Origin: Lachnospiraceae bacterium JLR.KK002
GTDB lineage: Bacteria > Bacillota > Clostridia > Lachnospirales > Lachnospiraceae
Length of the DNA stretch: 64,000 nucleotides
Direction of reading: 5' to 3'
Assembly: GCA_036941025.1 (NCBI GenBank)
Contig: JAYMNP010000001.1
Span: 3,184,501 to 3,248,500 of the forward strand
The translations under genes and the position numbers were made by a program. Below, one piece after another: positions 18,611-26,753 of this stretch. Below the pieces are notes generated by a model. The model worked only from the letters and a program-made list of their open reading frames with translations, was not told the origin of the DNA and did not search any database. Position 1 is the stretch's first letter, and each line of letters starts with the position of its first letter.

Positions 18611-18619
18611 ATTATAACA
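18611..18619 (-). promoter_or_regulatory. probable promoter (-10) of the giant surface-protein gene
   Basis: TGTTATAAT on the minus strand is an extended -10 hexamer (TG-N-TATAAT). A good -35 is not evident, as is common with extended -10 promoters. It would give a leader of about 200 bases. Confidence 0.5.
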
Positions 18620-18730
18620 CATTTTTCCGAAGAATGCTATTTTTTTACGGAATTCTTTCAGGAAATTTTTTATATGACTGGTAATTTCTGCAGATTTCGC
18701 AGACACACGGTATTTTTCCCGTAAAAGTAC

Positions 18731-18850
18731 ATAGAAATCCCCCGGAGCGTTTTTGAGGGGAGGCTCCGGGGGATTCTACAATCATTTATACTCCCTATTA
18801 TAATAACAACCGAGCGGGACAGAATATGACACTTTTCGGTAAAATTTTTA
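18731..18850. repeat. non-coding duplicated element, copy A
   Basis: About 115 bases that recur at 18965-19086. Each copy has a GC-rich hairpin (here CCCCCGGAGC / GCTCCGGGGG), then TTATACTCCCT, an ATAATAACAA tract and GGACAGAATATGACACTTT. On the minus strand TATAAT comes before the hairpin and the loop reads CTCCCCTCAAAAAC. The surrounding stretch 18640-19130 holds nothing else I can identify; a 76-codon open frame across it is not supported. Confidence 0.65.
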
Positions 18851-18964
18851 AAAAAATTTAAAAAAGTTGTTTTACTGTTCAAAGTCAGCAGCGTATGCAA
18901 TCAGGTTCCTCAGGAAAAAGGGAACAGGAAAGCCCGGCAAAAGCCCGCTTTGCTCTCAAAACTT

Positions 18965-19086
18965 ATAAGAACCCCCTGGAGCTGTTATGAGGGGAAGCTC
19001 CAGGGGGTTCTGCAATAATTTATACTCCCTGTCTATAATAACAATTAAGCAGGACAGAATATGACACTTTCTGACATAAAATTTTA
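18965..19086. repeat. non-coding duplicated element, copy B
   Basis: Second copy of the element at 18731. The hairpin is CCCCCTGGAGC / GCTCCAGGGGG, with a matched base change against copy A; the loop on the minus strand is TTCCCCTCATAACA. The distal part GACAGAATATGACACTTT is identical. A more distant relative of the hairpin is the operon terminator at 20159. Confidence 0.65.
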
Positions 19087-19133
19087 TTATTTTCTATAAT
19101 TGTAACTTCTTAATTGTAAATCTAAATTCCCAA

Positions 19134-19405
19134 TCATAGTCCCAGGTACCTTTTGATGGCTTTTTGCTCATCACCTTCACTTCCTGCAGCAATGATTTCT
19201 TTCAATGTTATAAGTTTATCCTGTAATCCATTCGAAACCTGTCCGCCTGACCATTCCAATGTTTTTCCATCCAATGTGCCTAAGTCGCACTGCACATAAG
19301 TATTACTTTTGACAGCCACTTTTGAGTCAGAGAATAATATCCCAGTTTCAAATAGTAATCGCCCAGGTATTGCATTCGTTCTATGACATGGGCAGACTGT
19401 GAAAA
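19134..19405 (-). pseudogene. degraded coding remnant of unknown family
   Basis: Two overlapping pieces in different frames read as protein-like: HVIERMQYLGDYYLKLGYYSL upstream, then after a frame change KSNTYVQCDLGTLDGKTLEW and NGLQDKLITLKEIIAAGSEG. Neither has a start codon with a ribosome site. I cannot name the family. It follows a decayed Rpn-type gene in the same direction, so it may be part of the same dead element. Confidence 0.4.
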
Positions 19406-19413
19406 AATTTACT

Positions 19414-19993
19414 TTACTGCCGCTGTTTTGCTGCTTTTAAGTCCTCTGCCGAATACAGCTCCAGAATCTGTGATTCCGGAACACTCAGTTTTAACATATT
19501 AAAGACAGCAACTATACGTTCTTCTCTCCGTCCGTTACGTTCCCCTTTTTCTATTCCATCTTCATATATCATTTTTCCGATTTTCGTCATGGCAAGCTCC
19601 CTCCTTATTGTCTCCGCGTCTTCTCCGCTGATGAATTTATCACTCACTACCAGAAGACCGGAAAATACAAATCACTATCATTCTTATCAGAGGAATTTCT
19701 CCTGTATCAGCGTAAATACGCTTTATCACTCTCCCAATATAATTCAGGTATTTTATCCGATTCTCTGTGGTGTTTCCGGATTCGTAATCCACAAGGGCAT
19801 ATGTTCCGTCCTCCAGCAGAAACAGGTTATCCATCCTCAGTTCATTTGCCGATACCTCCGGCAGATTCGTGGGCAGAACTTCTTTTATCCTGGGCAGTTT
19901 CAGCCCATAGGCTTCAAAGGATTTCTCTCTGTAAGCCTCACTCAGTATCTTGAATTCTATATCTTTATTCTGCCAGGCAATCCCTTCTGACAT
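19414..19993 (-). pseudogene. Rpn/PD-(D/E)XK nuclease-type transposase, internally deleted
   Basis: The N-terminal part (from ATG 19993, behind AGAGGAGGGG) reads SEGIAWQNKDIEFKILSEAY, then LPTNLPEVSANELRMDNLF and TYALVDYESGNTTENRIKYL, the start of Rpn-family recombination-promoting nucleases common in Lachnospiraceae. After RMIVI the frame breaks. The continuing piece (19414-19647) is the usual C-terminal part: DKFISGEDAETIRRELAMTKIGKMIYEDGIEKG and a charged tail. About 150 residues between them are missing, so the gene is dead. Such genes are multicopy in related genomes and often decayed. Confidence 0.7.
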
Positions 19994-20019
19994 TCCATCC
20001 CCTCCTCTTTTTTTACATT

Positions 20020-20148
20020 GTAACATCTGTCTGATATCAGTGCAAGAGCCGATATTTTCAGAGTAACATCTGTCTGATATCAGCGCAGGAGCCGATATTT
20101 TGAGAGTAACATCTGTCTGATATCAGTGCAGGAGCCGATATTTTCAGG
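20020..20148. repeat. three tandem 43-bp repeats
   Basis: Three units start with GTAACATCTGTCTGATATCA at 20020, 20063 and 20106, each 43 bases, differing by one to three bases. Each unit contains the perfect 10-bp palindrome CTGATATCAG. The array lies between the Rpn pseudogene start and the terminator of the cvpA operon. No spacers separate the units, so it is not a CRISPR array. Confidence 0.85.
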
Positions 20149-20158
20149 CAAAGCCAGC

Positions 20159-20206
20159 AAAAATCCCCTCAGAGCCTTTCCAGGGGTCAGCTCCAGGGGA
20201 TTTCTC
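20159..20206 (-). terminator. terminator of the pfk...cvpA gene run
   Basis: On the minus strand AATCCCCTGGAGC pairs imperfectly with GCTCTGAGGGGATT and is followed by TTTTT. It lies 33 bases after cvpA. Its stem resembles the hairpins of the duplicated elements at 18731 and 18965. Confidence 0.75.
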
Positions 20207-20238
20207 CGAAAAATTTATATATTATTCCGGATACTCTG

Positions 20239-20958
20239 TCAGAGTATCTGCTCAATCACGTTATTCTCATACAGCAGCTTCAGCAGTGGATTCTCCTGTA
20301 TCTCCTGCATCATGGCTCCTCCCCAGTCGCTGCTCTGGCACAGGGTAATCACAAAAAACAGAATCCACACAATTACCAGTCCTTCCAGAGCGCCCACAAT
20401 CAGGCCGCCCACATGGTTAATGCTGTTAATTCCAGGCAATCTTGCAATGATGTCAAGAAGATGAATCAGAACGCCCAGCAGAATACTGATAATAATAAAG
20501 GACAGCGTCCAGGACAGACGCAGCAGCACCGCGTCGGCAATCAAATCTGCCGCCTGTTCGTAAAGCCCGCTGTTTTCCAGCAGGTCTCCTGTCTGCTCTG
20601 TCAGATTTCCGGTAAGGAATTCCTGCACTTCAGAGGGAAGTTCCACACCGAATACGTTCCATTTCTCTGGTTCTGCTGTTTCATTCTGGCCGGAGCCTTC
20701 CTGCTGCTCTGGCAGTCTGCCTTCCATATTTTTCTCAATCCCGGATGAAACGGCTTCCATGCATTTTTCCCGGATGGTATCATACAGGGGCGTCTGTGTC
20801 CGAAGAAATTCCGCTGTATACGGGGCGGCCAGCGACGCCAGAACTATGGTCAGCACGATGGCCACCAGCGAAAAAATCATCCGAACCATCCCTCTGATAT
20901 AGCCATGAAGGGCAAAGCACCCCAGAACAATCAGCACGATTATCAGTAATATGTCCAT
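20239..20958 (-). CDS. cvpA: CvpA family membrane protein
   Basis: A 239-residue membrane protein with hydrophobic segments at about 1-20, 27-50, 145-170 and 180-205. The motif ILLIIVLIVLGCFALHGYIRGM at the N-terminus and LPGINSINHVGGLIVGALEG in the C-terminal half are CvpA signatures (the Gly-rich helix GGLIVGALEG is the most conserved part). The region between the second and third helix is a long extracytoplasmic loop of about 90 residues, typical of the Clostridia forms. CvpA is named for colicin V production but its usual role appears to be envelope maintenance. It follows the DUF5711 gene by 13 bases. Confidence 0.85.
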   Translation of the reverse strand: MDILLIIVLIVLGCFALHGYIRGMVRMIFSLVAIVLTIVLASLAAPYTAEFLRTQTPLYDTIREKCMEAVSSGIEKNMEGRLPEQQEGSGQNETAEPEKWNVFGVELPSEVQEFLTGNLTEQTGDLLENSGLYEQAADLIADAVLLRLSWTLSFIIISILLGVLIHLLDIIARLPGINSINHVGGLIVGALEGLVIVWILFFVITLCQSSDWGGAMMQEIQENPLLKLLYENNVIEQIL

Positions 20959-20971
20959 GTTTGCTGTACTC

Positions 20972-22156
20972 CTATTTCAGTCTGATCCTCTGTGTTTCTC
21001 CATCTGTCAGGAAAATATAATCTCTGACTTTGTTGGCAGACATTACCTTCCAGATGTTTTTCTCAAAGTTTTCGTGATACTTCCGAATACCCCGCAGGGT
21101 GTATATGGCGCATTCCAAATCATTCCGAATACAGATTTCATCATTTTCCAGAAAGCCGATTTCCTGATATTCCATCCGGAAATCCTGGGAGAGAACTTCT
21201 GCTCCCCGCAGGTCATAAATATTCATATGATAGGAAGATTCTTTATTTTCATTATCAAACACAAATCCCATATAGGCGTCGTTATAGAAAATGCTGCGGA
21301 TTTCCCGCTTCAAATCCAGTTCCTTTTTGACTTTCGGTTTCTGGGAAGCGTCAAAAATTACCGCTTTTCCATTTCCAAACCCCACCATAATATCGTTTGT
21401 GAGAAATTCCACTTTGGGTACTACCATCTCGGAGTAAGAATACTGGCCCACAATATTATCAATTTCATTCTGGCCCATGGCGTCAAAATAGAAAAAGGTA
21501 ATGGTGGTTTTTACGAATCCTTCATTCACATCCAGCAGAGACACCGCCAGTTTCTTCCCGTCATTGGATATGGTCAGATCCAGGGGGTATCCGCTGTTTT
21601 CCGTATGTACTTCCCCGCCTGCCAGATATTCTCCTGATTTGTCATACACTTGTATGTATCCGGTGCCCTCCTGTTCCAACAGCACCGCAACGGTGCCCTG
21701 GCCGGCCACCTGTACCCGCTGAACGGGCATGGACGTTTTAATTTCCCCGCAGGGGCCCGTTGTGTCCATAATATAAATCCGGTCGCCCTTTTTATCTGCA
21801 ATCGCCACATAGTTCTCACAGGAATCTGTCATGGGAGATTGCATTTCATAGGTCTGGTTCCAGATGGTTTTATTATTCGTATCCACCAGAGAGGCGCCGT
21901 CTTTGTTATATTTCAGAATATTTCCGTTAAACACATCAAACTGAGTGCCCGAAGTATCCTCCCGTTTTACGGTTTTCAGCACTTCGTAACCGGTATAAGT
22001 CCTGGTCTGCAAATATATATACAGCCCGGCGCTTCCGGCCAGAAGAAGAATGGTTACAAAAGCAATGATACCCAGTATTCTTCTCCGGTGCCTGTGGATT
22101 TTCTCATTCATTTCCTTTACATCCGATTTTACAATCCGGTATGCTTTATCTGCCAA
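20972..22156 (-). CDS. DUF5711 family membrane-anchored protein
   Basis: The product of 394 residues has a short charged N-terminus, one membrane segment at about residues 28-48 (ILGIIAFVTILLLAGSAGLY) and a large extracytoplasmic part made of strand-turn repeats that look like a beta propeller (for example YVAIADKKGDRIYIMD, GFGNGKAVIFDAS, YAYMGFVFDN-type blades). I recognise it as DUF5711; no function is established that I know of. A longer frame starts 30 bases upstream, but the GGAGGTG ribosome site lies inside that extension, so the TTG at 22156 is the better start. It is encoded between a LysM protein and CvpA, which suggests an envelope role. Confidence 0.75.
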   Translation of the reverse strand: MADKAYRIVKSDVKEMNEKIHRHRRRILGIIAFVTILLLAGSAGLYIYLQTRTYTGYEVLKTVKREDTSGTQFDVFNGNILKYNKDGASLVDTNNKTIWNQTYEMQSPMTDSCENYVAIADKKGDRIYIMDTTGPCGEIKTSMPVQRVQVAGQGTVAVLLEQEGTGYIQVYDKSGEYLAGGEVHTENSGYPLDLTISNDGKKLAVSLLDVNEGFVKTTITFFYFDAMGQNEIDNIVGQYSYSEMVVPKVEFLTNDIMVGFGNGKAVIFDASQKPKVKKELDLKREIRSIFYNDAYMGFVFDNENKESSYHMNIYDLRGAEVLSQDFRMEYQEIGFLENDEICIRNDLECAIYTLRGIRKYHENFEKNIWKVMSANKVRDYIFLTDGETQRIRLK

Positions 22157-22267
22157 AACTACACCTCCAGGTATGAAATCCGTCAACTGTGCATGGAAAG
22201 TCCGTCCTTATCATATCATACTCTTACGTTTCATGCACATTTTTTCATAATATAGTGATTCCGGCTC

Positions 22268-24067
22268 TTATGGAAGCAGCAGTTTCTGCCCTGCGTAAAT
22301 TTTATCTCCATTTTCAATCCCGTTTACTTCACAGACTTTTCCCATCATGTCTTTGGTATGGTAAATGCTGATACAGATGGAAGCCAGGGTATCTCCCGGT
22401 TGCACCGTATAATACCGGGGTTCTGCCGCCTGTCCGCCTGAGGTTTCCTGTGCGGTATTATCTTCTGCAGGAGCCTCCGGAGAAGAGTCTGTTCCTGCTG
22501 CATCCGGTTCTGCAGTTTCCTGACTGTCCGTGTTTCCCTGTCCCGCCTGATTATCAGCATTTCCTGACTGCGGAGCTTCCTGTCCCGCCTGATTATCAGT
22601 ATTTCCTGGCTGCGGGGTTCCCTGCCCGGTCTGGTCACCGGCAGCTTCCGGCTGCAAAGCGCCCTGGGCTGCTGTTTCTCCGGTACCTGTTTCCTGGCTG
22701 TCTCCTGCCTGTCCAGGTTCCGAAGCAGAAGTTTCTTCTTCCAGCGGGGATACCTGGGAGGATACGCTTTCCACCACAGGGCCGTTCTCATCCCCGGAAC
22801 GCTTCCCTTCCGATTCCACATGGCTCATCACATCCAGAACATCCTCTACTTTCTGCATTTTCCGGTAATTATTGATGGTGGTAATTCCCAGAACACAGAC
22901 AACCACCAGGAAAAAGGAGGAAGCGGTATAAAGGAAATTCCGGTTTTGTTTTGCAAGCTGTCTGCCCTGTCGTTCCAGTATCATGTTCCGGTAGGATTCC
23001 AGCGCTTCTTCTGCATGGGTCCGGGGTTCTTCCAGATTGTTTCTGGCAAATATTTTCTCCGGATTTCCCGGTTCCGTTCCCCGTTCCAGCTCCCGGTGCA
23101 GTTCCTGGAATGCTTCCGCCGCCGAAATTGTTTCGGATGGTTCCTGCACTGATTTCCCACGCTGCTCCGGAACTGTCTCGTCTTCCGGGCATGTCTGTGC
23201 CTGGGGGGCTTCTTCCGGCTGTTCCGGTGTCCGGGTTTTCTTCGTCTCTGACTGCTCCTGTGTCCGGGCTTTCTCTGTCTCTGACTGCTCCTGTGTCCGG
23301 GTTTTCTCTGTCTCTGACTGCTCCTGTGTCCGGGTTTTCTCTGCTTCCGGTCGTTTCTGCGTCCCGGCTTTTTTTGTCCCCGGCTGTTTTTCTGTTTCCC
23401 TTCCGGCCTTCAATTCCCGGTGCAGTTCTGCAAATTCCGTGCGTTCTTCTGCCTCCGCCAGCTCTGTCAGTTCTTCCAGCCGCTGCTCTTCTTCTTTTTT
23501 GCTGATCATATATTCCTGCATGGGAATATTTTTCTCATAATAGATGTAATAGCCTTCCCGTTTCTGCAGGTAGCCCTGGTCATAAATGAAGAACACTTCC
23601 TCATTTTCCAGCACGTCCATCAGCATAAGCACCTTGTCCCTGCCTGAAAAATATTTCCGGTGAGCTGCCTCCGCAACGGGCGTCAGTTCCATGGCCTGTC
23701 CTTTTTTTCCAAGAAACCAGCCTACAATCTCCTTTTCGGGAAAATACTGTCTGATTTCCCGTTCCGCAGATTCCCGGAAACTGTCGTCCATACAGATTTG
23801 CTCCAGCTGAAATACCGTGTTTCCGCACTCCAGGGCTCCGCTGATAAAGGTATAGCGGATATCTTTGCACACCTGGCTGTTTCCCAGAAATATTGCGGCG
23901 CAGGATTCATTTTTCCCGGCCAGAGTTTTCAGATATGTATACACGTAATCTTCCAGGTATATCTTATGTCTCCCTGCAGGGCTGCCCATCTGACGGATGT
24001 TCTTCGGAAGGCATATTTTTTTCTCTTTTTCTTCCGGTAACCCCTCTCTGCAAACAATTTCTATCAT
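22268..24067 (-). CDS. LysM-domain membrane protein with N-terminal MPN-like domain
   Basis: A 599-residue protein in four parts. The first 190 residues form a folded cytoplasmic domain whose run of IYLEDYVYTYLKTLA, CAAIFLGNSQ and EIVGWFLGKKG resembles an MPN/JAB fold without the metal-binding His residues. Residues 210-330 are low complexity with four tandem RTQEQSETEK-type units. One membrane segment lies near residue 375-395. A long disordered extracytoplasmic part with GNADNQAGQ repeats ends in a C-terminal LysM domain (YYTVQPGDTLASICISIY...MMGKVCEVNGI) that should bind peptidoglycan. I chose ATG 24067 because GAGGTGAAGAC precedes it; the 26-codon extension upstream has no site. Its gene follows recR. 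Confidence 0.75.
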   Translation of the reverse strand: MIEIVCREGLPEEKEKKICLPKNIRQMGSPAGRHKIYLEDYVYTYLKTLAGKNESCAAIFLGNSQVCKDIRYTFISGALECGNTVFQLEQICMDDSFRESAEREIRQYFPEKEIVGWFLGKKGQAMELTPVAEAAHRKYFSGRDKVLMLMDVLENEEVFFIYDQGYLQKREGYYIYYEKNIPMQEYMISKKEEEQRLEELTELAEAEERTEFAELHRELKAGRETEKQPGTKKAGTQKRPEAEKTRTQEQSETEKTRTQEQSETEKARTQEQSETKKTRTPEQPEEAPQAQTCPEDETVPEQRGKSVQEPSETISAAEAFQELHRELERGTEPGNPEKIFARNNLEEPRTHAEEALESYRNMILERQGRQLAKQNRNFLYTASSFFLVVVCVLGITTINNYRKMQKVEDVLDVMSHVESEGKRSGDENGPVVESVSSQVSPLEEETSASEPGQAGDSQETGTGETAAQGALQPEAAGDQTGQGTPQPGNTDNQAGQEAPQSGNADNQAGQGNTDSQETAEPDAAGTDSSPEAPAEDNTAQETSGGQAAEPRYYTVQPGDTLASICISIYHTKDMMGKVCEVNGIENGDKIYAGQKLLLP

Positions 24068-24157
24068 GTCTTCACCTCTTTTTCCACATGGTAGCATATT
24101 CTGTTTGCAGTTTTTGGAAATCCCTGTCAGGCCCCGGAAAAACATTTCGACGGGATT

Positions 24158-24754
24158 CTACAATTCTGTCCTGCCTTCCAGAGCCCGCAGCAGCGTCATC
24201 TCGTCGATGTATTCCAGATCTCCTCCCACAGGAACGCCGCTGGCGATTCTGGACACCTTGATTCCGGTGGGCTTAATCAGTTTGCTGATATACATGGCTG
24301 TGGTTTCTCCCTCCAGACTGGAGTTGGTGGCTATAATCACCTCGTCCACATCTGCCTGCAGGCGGTGCATGAGTTCTTTTAACTTTATATCTCCGGGGCC
24401 TATGCCCAGCATGGGGGAAATGGCCCCGTGGAGCACATGGTACACCCCTTCGTATTTGTTGGTTTTTTCGTAAGCTGCCAAATCCCTGGTATCTTCCACC
24501 ACCATAATGGTTTTATGGTCCCGGTTTTTATTTTTACAGATGGGACAGAGTTCCTCGTCGGTGAGGGTGTAACATTCCCTGCAGTACTTTACATTTCTTC
24601 TGGCTTCCGTTATGGATGAGGACAGCCTTTCCACATGCTCCAGCGGCATATGCAAAATATGAAAAGCAAGCCGCTGTGCCGACTTGCTTCCAATTCCGGG
24701 CAGAGAAGATAACTCCTCAATCAGTTTACTTATCTGGCTGCTGTAATAATCCAT
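24158..24754 (-). CDS. recR: recombination mediator RecR
   Basis: RecR works with RecO (and RecF) to load RecA on single-stranded gaps. The 198-residue protein has the N-terminal helix-hairpin-helix ([21 protein letters not shown]), a four-Cys zinc finger ([18 protein letters not shown]) and a Toprim domain with [14 protein letters not shown] and [12 protein letters not shown]. Length and domain order are normal. It is the last of the conserved dnaX-ybaB-recR trio, 21 bases after ybaB. Confidence 0.97.
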   Translation of the reverse strand: MDYYSSQISKLIEELSSLPGIGSKSAQRLAFHILHMPLEHVERLSSSITEARRNVKYCRECYTLTDEELCPICKNKNRDHKTIMVVEDTRDLAAYEKTNKYEGVYHVLHGAISPMLGIGPGDIKLKELMHRLQADVDEVIIATNSSLEGETTAMYISKLIKPTGIKVSRIASGVPVGGDLEYIDEMTLLRALEGRTEL

Positions 24755-24775
24755 TTTCTCCCTCCCTGCCTGTGT

Positions 24776-25129
24776 CTAAAATGGAAATCCGCCGCCCATT
24801 CCGCCGAGTCCTCCCGTGATTTTCGACATGGACTGCTGGGACGCCTCTTCAATCTGACGGAGCGCCTCATTGGTGGCCGCCATAATCAGGTCTTCCAGCA
24901 TTTCAATATCGTCCGGGTCCACTACTTCTTCCGTCAGTTTCACTTTTGTGACTTCCCGCTTGCCGGAAACAGTAACCTCTACTGCTCCGCCCCCTGCAGC
25001 CGCTGTAATTTCTTTCTCCTCCAGCGCTTTGGTGGCCTCCTCCATCTGCTTCTGCATTTTCTGAGCCTGTTTCATCAGATTATTCATGTTGCCGGGCATT
25101 CCTCCCGGAAATCCTCCGCGTTTCGCCAT
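24776..25129 (-). CDS. ybaB: YbaB/EbfC family nucleoid-associated protein
   Basis: A 117-residue DNA-binding protein. It has the family pattern NMNNLMKQAQKMQKQMEEATKAL followed by AAGGGAVEVTVSGKREVTKVKL and an Asp/Glu-rich EVVDPDDIEMLEDLIMAATNEAL. YbaB dimers bind DNA without strong sequence preference. The gene lies between dnaX and recR, the almost universal order for this family. Confidence 0.95.
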   Translation of the reverse strand: MAKRGGFPGGMPGNMNNLMKQAQKMQKQMEEATKALEEKEITAAAGGGAVEVTVSGKREVTKVKLTEEVVDPDDIEMLEDLIMAATNEALRQIEEASQQSMSKITGGLGGMGGGFPF

Positions 25130-25152
25130 GGTATTTCCTCCTAATCTCTGTT

Positions 25153-26751
25153 TCAGTCTTCTATGACTATTTCCATATTTATGAGCTTTCCAAGATCCAC
25201 ATAAGTATCTTCCGCCGGACGTCCTGTCTCATGCAGCTGAATTTTTACTTCTGTTTCTTTTCCAATCCGTTGAAATATGACCTGCTTTAATTCCTGCATA
25301 TGGGCTTCTGAGCTGACAAAGGCCTCTGCCACTTCATCTTCCAGCACAATCAGAAGCTGGTTCTCTCCTGCCAGGCTTAAGCGGGCGGTTTTCAGATAAT
25401 TTTTCAGTCCGCCGGACAGGTCTTCAATTACAGAACGCCAGTTCTGTACTACCTGCCGGATATCTTCCGGCACTGCTTTAGGCACAGGGGGAGCCGCATC
25501 CTCATTCTTCCCTGCCGGCTCCGGCTGACCTGCTGTCGTTTCTCTCTGATTCCTGCCGCCGCTTCTTCCGGAAACCTGTTCCGGCAGTATCTGTATTCCC
25601 TGTTCCAGCTTCTGCTCCAGACTGGAAATTCTCTGAACCAGAGACTCGTAATCCCGCTCCATCTGGGGCCTGCACAGCTTAATCAGGGCTATTTCCAGAA
25701 GGATTCGCTTCTGGGCAGCATACCGAAGCTGGCCGGACAGTTCCGAAAATATACGGATATAGCGTATGAGCTGTTCCGGCTCCGCCATCTTCGATTCTTC
25801 TTTTAAAAGCTGCAGGTTTTCGCTGGAAATATCCAGCACGTCTTCCATATTATCAGAACTCTGCAATAAAAGCAAATTTCTCAGATACCAGGTGAAATCT
25901 GTCACAAACTGTCCCGGTTCCCGGCCCTGTGCCACCAGTTCTTCCAGCAGGCCGACGGCGCCGGCCACATCCTGCTGCAAAATCTTCCGCAGTATTCCGG
26001 AAAACACTTCGGTATCTACAGCTCCCAGAACTTCCAGCACATGGTCATAAGTGAGACGTTCTCCCAGGTAAAAGGAAATACACTGATCCAGCAGGCTTAA
26101 GGCGTCTCTCATGGAGCCGTCCGCTGCTCTGGCAATATAGCGGATGGCTTTGGGCTCCACCTCAGTCTGTTCTTTTTCCATCAGTTCTTCCAGCCTTGCG
26201 GCAATGGTATCAATGGAAATTCTCCGGAAATCATACCGCTGGCAGCGGGAAAGGATGGTCACAGGTATCTTGTGGGCTTCGGTGGTAGCCAGAATAAAAA
26301 TCACATAAGAGGGCGGTTCTTCCAGGGTTTTCAGCAGTGCATTAAAGGCTCCTGTGGAAAGCATATGAACTTCATCAATAATATAGACTTTATATCTGCC
26401 TTCCGTGGGAGAATAAGCCACTTCCTCACGGATTTCCCGGATATTATCCACACCGTTGTTAGAGGCTGCGTCAATTTCAATCACATTCATGGAACTGCCC
26501 GCGGCAATGGCCCTGCAGGAGGGGCACTGGCCGCAGGGGCTTCCTTCCTGAGGGTGTTCGCAGTTGACTGCCCTGGCAAATATTTTGGCAATGGTGGTCT
26601 TTCCGGTTCCTCTGGTTCCGCAGAACAGGTAGGCATGTCCCACCCGTTCTGCCCGTATCTGATTTTTCAGGGTTGTTACAATATGCTCCTGTCCCCGGAC
26701 GTCTTCAAATTCCTGGGGACGGAATTTCCGGTATAAGGCCGTATATGACAT
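25153..26751 (-). CDS. dnaX: DNA polymerase III subunit gamma/tau
   Basis: DnaX is the ATPase of the clamp loader that places the beta clamp on DNA. The protein of 532 residues begins YTALYRKFRPQEFEDVRGQEH, has Walker A GTRGTGKTT, the zinc module CEHPQEGSPCGQCPSC, Walker B IIDEVHML and sensor motif ILATTEAHKIP. Domain III and a tau-type C-terminus follow from about residue 370. The start lies two bases after the pfk stop, so translation is probably coupled. No obvious slippery A-run for a gamma form was noted. Confidence 0.96.
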   Translation of the reverse strand: MSYTALYRKFRPQEFEDVRGQEHIVTTLKNQIRAERVGHAYLFCGTRGTGKTTIAKIFARAVNCEHPQEGSPCGQCPSCRAIAAGSSMNVIEIDAASNNGVDNIREIREEVAYSPTEGRYKVYIIDEVHMLSTGAFNALLKTLEEPPSYVIFILATTEAHKIPVTILSRCQRYDFRRISIDTIAARLEELMEKEQTEVEPKAIRYIARAADGSMRDALSLLDQCISFYLGERLTYDHVLEVLGAVDTEVFSGILRKILQQDVAGAVGLLEELVAQGREPGQFVTDFTWYLRNLLLLQSSDNMEDVLDISSENLQLLKEESKMAEPEQLIRYIRIFSELSGQLRYAAQKRILLEIALIKLCRPQMERDYESLVQRISSLEQKLEQGIQILPEQVSGRSGGRNQRETTAGQPEPAGKNEDAAPPVPKAVPEDIRQVVQNWRSVIEDLSGGLKNYLKTARLSLAGENQLLIVLEDEVAEAFVSSEAHMQELKQVIFQRIGKETEVKIQLHETGRPAEDTYVDLGKLINMEIVIED

Positions 26752-26753
26752 CT

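Noticed and set aside
18670..18900. A 76-codon minus-strand frame
   Set aside because: It runs through one copy of the duplicated non-coding element, which is not kept open in the second copy.
20020..20148. CRISPR array
   Set aside because: The 43-base units are directly adjacent without spacers and no cas genes are near.
22951..23540. Long repetitive plus-strand frames with Ser/Cys/Phe repeats
   Set aside because: They are antisense readings of the low-complexity repeats of the LysM protein.
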